Of a stretch of 64,000 nucleotides of DNA, positions 59,766 through 64,000 are shown piece after piece. A program made the position numbers and the translations under genes. This DNA comes from RHLJ01 sp963974345 (GTDB taxonomy: Bacteria > Bacteroidota > Rhodothermia > Balneolales > Balneolaceae), in contig CAXBBW010000002.1 in NCBI GenBank assembly GCA_963974345.1, positions 1 through 64,000 on the forward strand, in the 5' to 3' direction. The notes beneath the pieces are model-generated. The model searched no databases. It was not told where the DNA came from and saw only the letters and a program-made list of their open reading frames with translations. Position 1 is the stretch's first letter. Each line of letters begins with the position of its first letter.

Positions 59766-61142
59766 TTATGTAGAAACCTTTTCTTTAGGTTCATCTACTT
59801 TTACTCTGACCTTTTTGATCCTATTATTTTGAACAGAATGAACCGTGAGTTCAAGATTCTTAAACTGTACTCGAACTCCAACTGTAGGTAAACTTTCCGT
59901 TAGATGATAAATTAGTCCACCTAAGGTTTCGTATTCATCGGTCTCAGTAGTCAATTCATTTTCAAGAATATCTTCCATATCGTCCAAATCAATCTGAGCA
60001 TCAAAAATATAGATACCACTTTTAAATCTGGTAAATAAGCTTACCTCCTCGCCTTCATCATCTACAATATCACCTACTATTTCTTCCAAAATATCATCCA
60101 TTGTAACCAAACCTTCTGTTCCACCATATTCATCTACAACAATTGCCATATGCGTTTTCTCTTTTTGAAAATCACGAAGTAAATCATCCAACTTTTTTGT
60201 TGCAGGAATAAAAAGTGCTTTTCGAGACACTGTTTTCCAATTTAGAGAAGGTTCTTCGTCTTCCGAATTAAGATATGGAAGTACATCTTTTGCATAAATC
60301 ACACCTAGAATTGTATCTAGATCATTCTCATATAATGGCATTCTAGAAAAACTTTGATCTTTAATAAGTTTAAGAACGTCTTTTAAAGAATCATTTATAG
60401 ATACACCGTTAACATTTACTCGGGAGGTCATTATTTCGCGAGCAGTTGTTGTCCCAAATTCTATTACGTTTTCAATAATCTCCCGTTCGTCTTCTTTAAT
60501 TGAGCCTTCTTTTTCACTTACTTCTGCCATCGTTTTTATGTCATCAGAAGTCATTTTACTTGTTGGTTTTGGAAGATATTTCTCAAGTGTTACAGCACTA
60601 TCAGCGAGAGTTTTTGCAATTGGTTTGAATAAAATAAACAGGACATATATGAACCCGCTGATTCTTCTCGAAACTTGAAGAGGATTGTTAATAGCAATAA
60701 TTTTCGGAGTTATTTCACTCATAATTAAAATTACAAATGTTAGTACTACTACTTCAAATGCGTATACAATGAACTCTGAGAAACCAATAAGACTTAGTAA
60801 ACTCCCGGTAATTACGGCAGCCATTACTGAAGCCATGATATTTGAGAAGGTATTACCAATTAAAATAGTGGCCAATAATCGTCGTGGTTTATCGAGCATT
60901 AACAAAATTCGATCGTCTGCAGAGTGTGAGTGCTCATCTTGCTTTAAATCTTCTAGTCGATTTGCCAACGAAAAGAACGCTACTTCAGACCCTGAAAAAA
61001 CTGCAGAAAGGAGAAGACCAACAATCATGATGATAACTTGAATACCAATCACCAAAAAATCAACCTCTCCAGTAGTTGTTACTAACCCAAGTGTGTTATA
61101 AGCAAATTCAAATAAATTGTTAGACTCGTTTATATAAGTCAA
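59766..61142 (-). CDS. GldE-like / CorC-HlyC family (DUF21-CBS) membrane protein
   Basis: About 458 residues. A DUF21 (CNNM) domain of four helices (GLLLSAVFSGSEVAFFSLANRL; VLTFVILIMSEITPKIIAI) precedes two CBS domains (TSRVNVNGVSINDSLKDVL; DDLLRDFQKEKTHMAIVVDEYGG) and the CorC/HlyC transporter-associated domain at the end. Such proteins transport or regulate Mg/Co, and GldE of gliding Bacteroidota belongs here. The ssb gene directly upstream matches the ssb-gldE order of flavobacteria, but no other gliding gene is present. A TTG at 61142 is preferred; a TTG at 61193 would sit in the ssb terminator. Confidence 0.85.
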   Translation of the reverse strand: MTYINESNNLFEFAYNTLGLVTTTGEVDFLVIGIQVIIMIVGLLLSAVFSGSEVAFFSLANRLEDLKQDEHSHSADDRILLMLDKPRRLLATILIGNTFSNIMASVMAAVITGSLLSLIGFSEFIVYAFEVVVLTFVILIMSEITPKIIAINNPLQVSRRISGFIYVLFILFKPIAKTLADSAVTLEKYLPKPTSKMTSDDIKTMAEVSEKEGSIKEDEREIIENVIEFGTTTAREIMTSRVNVNGVSINDSLKDVLKLIKDQSFSRMPLYENDLDTILGVIYAKDVLPYLNSEDEEPSLNWKTVSRKALFIPATKKLDDLLRDFQKEKTHMAIVVDEYGGTEGLVTMDDILEEIVGDIVDDEGEEVSLFTRFKSGIYIFDAQIDLDDMEDILENELTTETDEYETLGGLIYHLTESLPTVGVRVQFKNLELTVHSVQNNRIKKVRVKVDEPKEKVST

Positions 61143-61195
61143 AATAAAAATTTCTCTTTTTGTTGAATGTACATAGGCTATTGATCGCCACAAAA

Positions 61196-61230
61196 TAAAA
61201 AAGCGATGAGGACTAAGCCCACATCGCCTT
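61196..61230 (-). terminator. Rho-independent terminator of ssb
   Basis: On the minus strand, GGCGATG...CATCGC with an inner GGGC-TTA-GTCC hairpin is followed by TTTTTT. It separates ssb from the GldE-like gene, which must therefore be expressed by read-through or its own promoter. Confidence 0.8.
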
Positions 61231-61249
61231 AAATATAACCTATTTCAAG

Positions 61250-61723
61250 TTAGAACGGTAAGTCATCGTCCATATCATCGAAATTACTACCAAGCTCTAC
61301 ATTGCTAGACATAGGTTTTGTTTGAGAATTATCTGTTGGTTTAGCAGGTGATCCTCCACCTTTGTTGCTCTGATTTCCTCCACCACCACTTCCTTTACTG
61401 TCTAACATGGTCATTTGAAGTGCTTTTACTTCGGTTGTGTATTTTTTTTGCCCTTGGTTATCTTCCCATTGGCGTGTTTGTAGTGGCCCTTCAATATATA
61501 CTAATGAACCTTTATTTAGATATTGTTGACAAATCTCAGCTAGTCTTCCCCATGCAACAACACGGTGCCATTCTGTTTTTTCTTGGTACTCTCCATTTCC
61601 ATCTTTATAGCGCTCGCTTGTTGCAATATTTAAGGTTGCAACGGCTGTATTTGATTGGGTATATCTAACTTCTGGATCTTGGCCTAAACGACCGATTAGC
61701 ATTACTTTATTTAGTGAACTCAT
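61250..61723 (-). CDS. ssb: Single-stranded DNA-binding protein
   Basis: 157 residues: OB fold (NKVMLIGRLGQDPEVRYTQSNTAVATLNIAT; EWHRVVAWGRLAEICQQYLNKGSLVYIEG), a Gly/Gln/Ser-rich linker and the acidic tip DDMDDDLPF that recruits replication and repair proteins. AGGA lies 7 bases before the ATG. Confidence 0.97.
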   Translation of the reverse strand: MSSLNKVMLIGRLGQDPEVRYTQSNTAVATLNIATSERYKDGNGEYQEKTEWHRVVAWGRLAEICQQYLNKGSLVYIEGPLQTRQWEDNQGQKKYTTEVKALQMTMLDSKGSGGGGNQSNKGGGSPAKPTDNSQTKPMSSNVELGSNFDDMDDDLPF

Positions 61724-61857
61724 TACGTATCCTGCTGTCTAATTAATGTTTGTTTAAAAGGTAAGACTAACTCCAACATAAATCCTTACAAAATTTTTTC
61801 AACTTTATTTCCATTAAGTATTACTTAATGAATTATTTGCAAGAATTATTCTTCAGC

Positions 61858-62937
61858 TCAACCAAACCTTTTTCTGAGCGAATTAATTGTGATTGAGTGC
61901 TTCTCAGTCCCTTGAGTTCCCATCAAGAAAGCATATGGTTTTAGGTTTTCGATATTTTCACAAAATATCTTTAAAATTCCGAGAGAAGGGATCACAAGAA
62001 ACATACCAGGTAGCCCCCAAATAAGCCCACCTGCTATTAAAGAAAAAATAATCATTAATGGGTTAATGCGAACGTACGATCCTGTAATATTTGGAGTAAG
62101 AATATTATTCTCTATGAATTGAATAATGAAAAACTGAATTAACACAGCTCCGGCAATGGATGGCGACTGAATTCCAAATACAATTAGAGCTACAATTCCA
62201 TATCCTAGAACGGTACCTAAGTAAGGAATTAGATTAAAAATTGCTGCAATTAAGCCAAATAACAATGGGTATTTTACTCCTATAAGTTGAAATCCTAACG
62301 AGTTCAACCCTATTAGTAAAACACATACTACAACTAGACCTTTAAGGTACTTCGGAACAATTTCTGCCACCTTACTAACAATAACTTCAGCACTTTCTTC
62401 ATTTTCTTCTTTCACCATCATAGAAACGAATTCTCTGAACTTGTCTCTATAAAAAAGAAGAAGAAAAGTATATACTGGAATTAGTGCTAGAGCTAAAAGT
62501 GTATTTTTACCAGCTTCAATTATTGAGCCAAAATAATCTCCATTCAATCCAGCTGTTTTTATAATACTTTTTTGTTGCTCAATTGATATCCCTATGATAT
62601 CTGAAATTGCAGATTGTACTAGGTTGATATTTTGCGCGAGCTGAGATTTTAGCTGTGGCAAATCTTTTGAAAGGCTTCCAAAAAGCTGAGAAAATAAATA
62701 AATGGCGCTTATGATAATTGCCATAAAACTTAGAATAACTACAAAATTAGTAGCTATTCTTGGAAATCCCTTCTTCTCAAACCATTTTGCATACGGGTAC
62801 AATAAGTAGGCTAAGAAAATACTAAAAGCTAAAGGTACAAGAAGTTGTTTAGTTATACTCAAAACAGTTACTACTGCGAAAATGAGCAAAATTCGAATAA
62901 GGTACCTCACTGTTATTGGATAATTTATAGTATTCAT
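61858..62937 (-). CDS. AI-2E/PerM family permease
   Basis: 359 residues with about eight membrane helices and the family's Gly/Pro-rich blocks: LVPLAFSIFLAYLLYPYAKWFEKKG, IPVYTFLLLFYRD, YPLLFGLIAAIFNLIPYLGTVLG and IIFSLIAGGLIWGLPGMFLVIPSLGILKI. Family members include the AI-2 exporter TqsA and sodium/proton antiporters, so the substrate is open. No quorum-sensing genes are nearby. Confidence 0.9.
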   Translation of the reverse strand: MNTINYPITVRYLIRILLIFAVVTVLSITKQLLVPLAFSIFLAYLLYPYAKWFEKKGFPRIATNFVVILSFMAIIISAIYLFSQLFGSLSKDLPQLKSQLAQNINLVQSAISDIIGISIEQQKSIIKTAGLNGDYFGSIIEAGKNTLLALALIPVYTFLLLFYRDKFREFVSMMVKEENEESAEVIVSKVAEIVPKYLKGLVVVCVLLIGLNSLGFQLIGVKYPLLFGLIAAIFNLIPYLGTVLGYGIVALIVFGIQSPSIAGAVLIQFFIIQFIENNILTPNITGSYVRINPLMIIFSLIAGGLIWGLPGMFLVIPSLGILKIFCENIENLKPYAFLMGTQGTEKHSITINSLRKRFG

Positions 62938-63005
62938 ACAGAATTAAGTTATCCCTTTATATCTATTTAATAATTTCGAAAATGTTAATTATTTCGTGCC
63001 AAAAA

Positions 63006-64000
63006 CTACCCTTCTTTTTTTACTAAAACCAACTGTTGATTATCAGCTGCTCTTACTTTTTGGAAAAAATCTTGAATACCTTCGTATTTTTCTGCTTCAA
63101 TAGTTTTTTCTTGAAGTGCAAAGTACCTTTTATATACAATCTCACCATCACTTTTAACCTCAAAAGTAGCTTTAAACTCACCAAATGAATGCTTGTATTC
63201 TACATCCTTTGGCGCCGCCTCGATACTAAATCCAACAGGAGTTTCAATTATAATAGAATCTGATTCAACAAAAGCATAAGGGAGTAATAGAGGTTGCTGT
63301 CTCTTTTCATCTTCTGATATTGAGAATCTCCATCTATTCATTTTGTTCACTGGTATATATAGTCTTTTGCTAGATGTTTGAACATAATTCTTAAGCTGAG
63401 CCTTAAAACTATAGGAAGCATAATCATCATTTTCTGAAATTTTACTAAAATCATACTCTAGCACATTACTATCATCAACCTCAAACGTTTCTTGTAGCCA
63501 ATCAAGTCGCTCTTTTTCTGAAACTGGGAGAATCTGATATAGTAAATCATCCTGTAAAATACCTTCGCTTTTAATCCTTCCGTTTACTTCAGTAACACCC
63601 AATTCATTTATTACAAACTGCCAATAGCGCTCCGTTTTATTATCTTCGAAAACATTTTCAGGAGTTTTAATAACCTCTCCACCTCTTTCAGTTATTAGCA
63701 ACGCATATTTTCCAGCATTACCAGATCCAATGTGATTTGGAGGTAGATATTTACTTGTACATTCAAGCCATATTTCCTCTCCATTTTCAAGAGTTACTCT
63801 AATTATTACGTGATTAAATTGGTTGCTTGGAAAATCAACTTCCATCCCAGCTTCGTTTGTACCATTTTTAATAAGTACCGATTCAGCATTTATACCTACA
63901 AACTCTAGAGCTGCCTGCATATAATTGGTAAGAGCTTTACAATCACCATAACTATTATTGAACACATATTCCGCGGAAAACGGCTTCCATCCACCAATCC
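63006..64000 (-). CDS. Transglutaminase-like protein with DUF3857-type architecture (5' end beyond the window)
   Basis: The frame is open to the right edge (IGGWKPFSAEYVFNNSYGDC), so the N-terminal part is missing; a GTG inside it at 63965 is not the true start. The transglutaminase core is visible: catalytic Cys in YGDCKALTNYMQAAL, the His in NHVIIRVTL and an acidic residue in EEIWLECTSKYLPPNHIGSG. The remaining ~220 residues are beta-rich, as in Bacteroidota secreted proteins with DUF3857, transglutaminase and a C-terminal beta domain. It is probably periplasmic. Substrate unknown. Confidence 0.85.
   Translation of the reverse strand, partial: IGGWKPFSAEYVFNNSYGDCKALTNYMQAALEFVGINAESVLIKNGTNEAGMEVDFPSNQFNHVIIRVTLENGEEIWLECTSKYLPPNHIGSGNAGKYALLITERGGEVIKTPENVFEDNKTERYWQFVINELGVTEVNGRIKSEGILQDDLLYQILPVSEKERLDWLQETFEVDDSNVLEYDFSKISENDDYASYSFKAQLKNYVQTSSKRLYIPVNKMNRWRFSISEDEKRQQPLLLPYAFVESDSIIIETPVGFSIEAAPKDVEYKHSFGEFKATFEVKSDGEIVYKRYFALQEKTIEAEKYEGIQDFFQKVRAADNQQLVLVKKEG

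Noticed and set aside
1..64000. tRNA or rRNA genes
   Set aside because: No cloverleaf with GGTTCGAAT-type T-arm or rRNA signature was found in the gaps; GGTTCGATTTC near 10026 is part of the array leader and does not fold as a tRNA.

Overview
The window reads as a stretch of chromosome from an AT-rich, Gram-negative marine-type bacterium of the Bacteroidota/Balneolota group. Four secreted proteins end in a type IX secretion (T9SS) type A sorting domain with the NYPNPFNPST-like signature. Most genes lack a Shine-Dalgarno sequence, TTG/GTG starts recur, and a Bacteroidota-type promoter (TTTG, 19 bp, TAnnTTTG-like) precedes amtB. No rRNA, tRNA, CRISPR array, insertion sequence or phage gene was recognised.

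Layout. 1-2.7 kb: the end of an outer-membrane-like protein, an acyltransferase-3 membrane protein and a serine hydrolase. 2.7-5.2 kb (-): leuS. 5.4-19.5 kb (+): an unusual array of eleven genes from two alternating paralogous families. Family A is a secreted PEGA-like protein with a C-terminal membrane hairpin. Family B is a lipoprotein with fibronectin-III-like domains, in the longest copies followed by a beta-propeller-like region. 19.5-29.5 kb (-): LuxC-like and LuxE-like proteins, an NHL-repeat protein, purD, tpiA, a thioredoxin-fold lipoprotein, gatB and an RsmB-type RNA methyltransferase, separated by gaps rich in short palindromic repeats. 29.6-34.3 kb (+): three tandem T9SS-exported paralogs and a rhodanese lipoprotein. 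34.6-42.7 kb: pckA, prfA (-), purK, a 937-residue T9SS-exported lamin-tail protein, purE and a lipocalin-like protein. 42.9-47.7 kb: an RRM protein, a YbjQ protein, then (-) a hypothetical protein, a MacB-type permease, a DUF2141 protein, CsaA and a eukaryote-like glutamine synthetase. 48-51.4 kb (+): menA-menC-menE. 51.5-54.7 kb (-): purB and a CPBP protease gene lying between two copies of the purB 3' end. 55-57 kb (+): amtB and a TorF-like porin. 57.2-64 kb (-): M48 protease, murB, a GldE/CorC-like protein, ssb, an AI-2E family permease and a truncated transglutaminase-like protein.

How the genes work together. De novo purine synthesis is scattered (purD, purK, purE, purB). Nitrogen assimilation is represented by glutamine synthetase and the ammonium channel, whose upstream regions share an AAAGCGCTTT palindrome that could be a common operator. 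Menaquinone synthesis is represented by three tightly coupled genes. A large part of the window is devoted to the cell surface.

Most notable: (1) the A/B surface-protein array, which I cannot assign to a described system; (2) a perfect 41-bp direct repeat of the purB 3' end flanking the CPBP gene, with purB's last codons now supplied by the insert, which looks like a site-specific or Campbell-type insertion of a single-gene cassette; (3) the palindrome shared by glnA and amtB.
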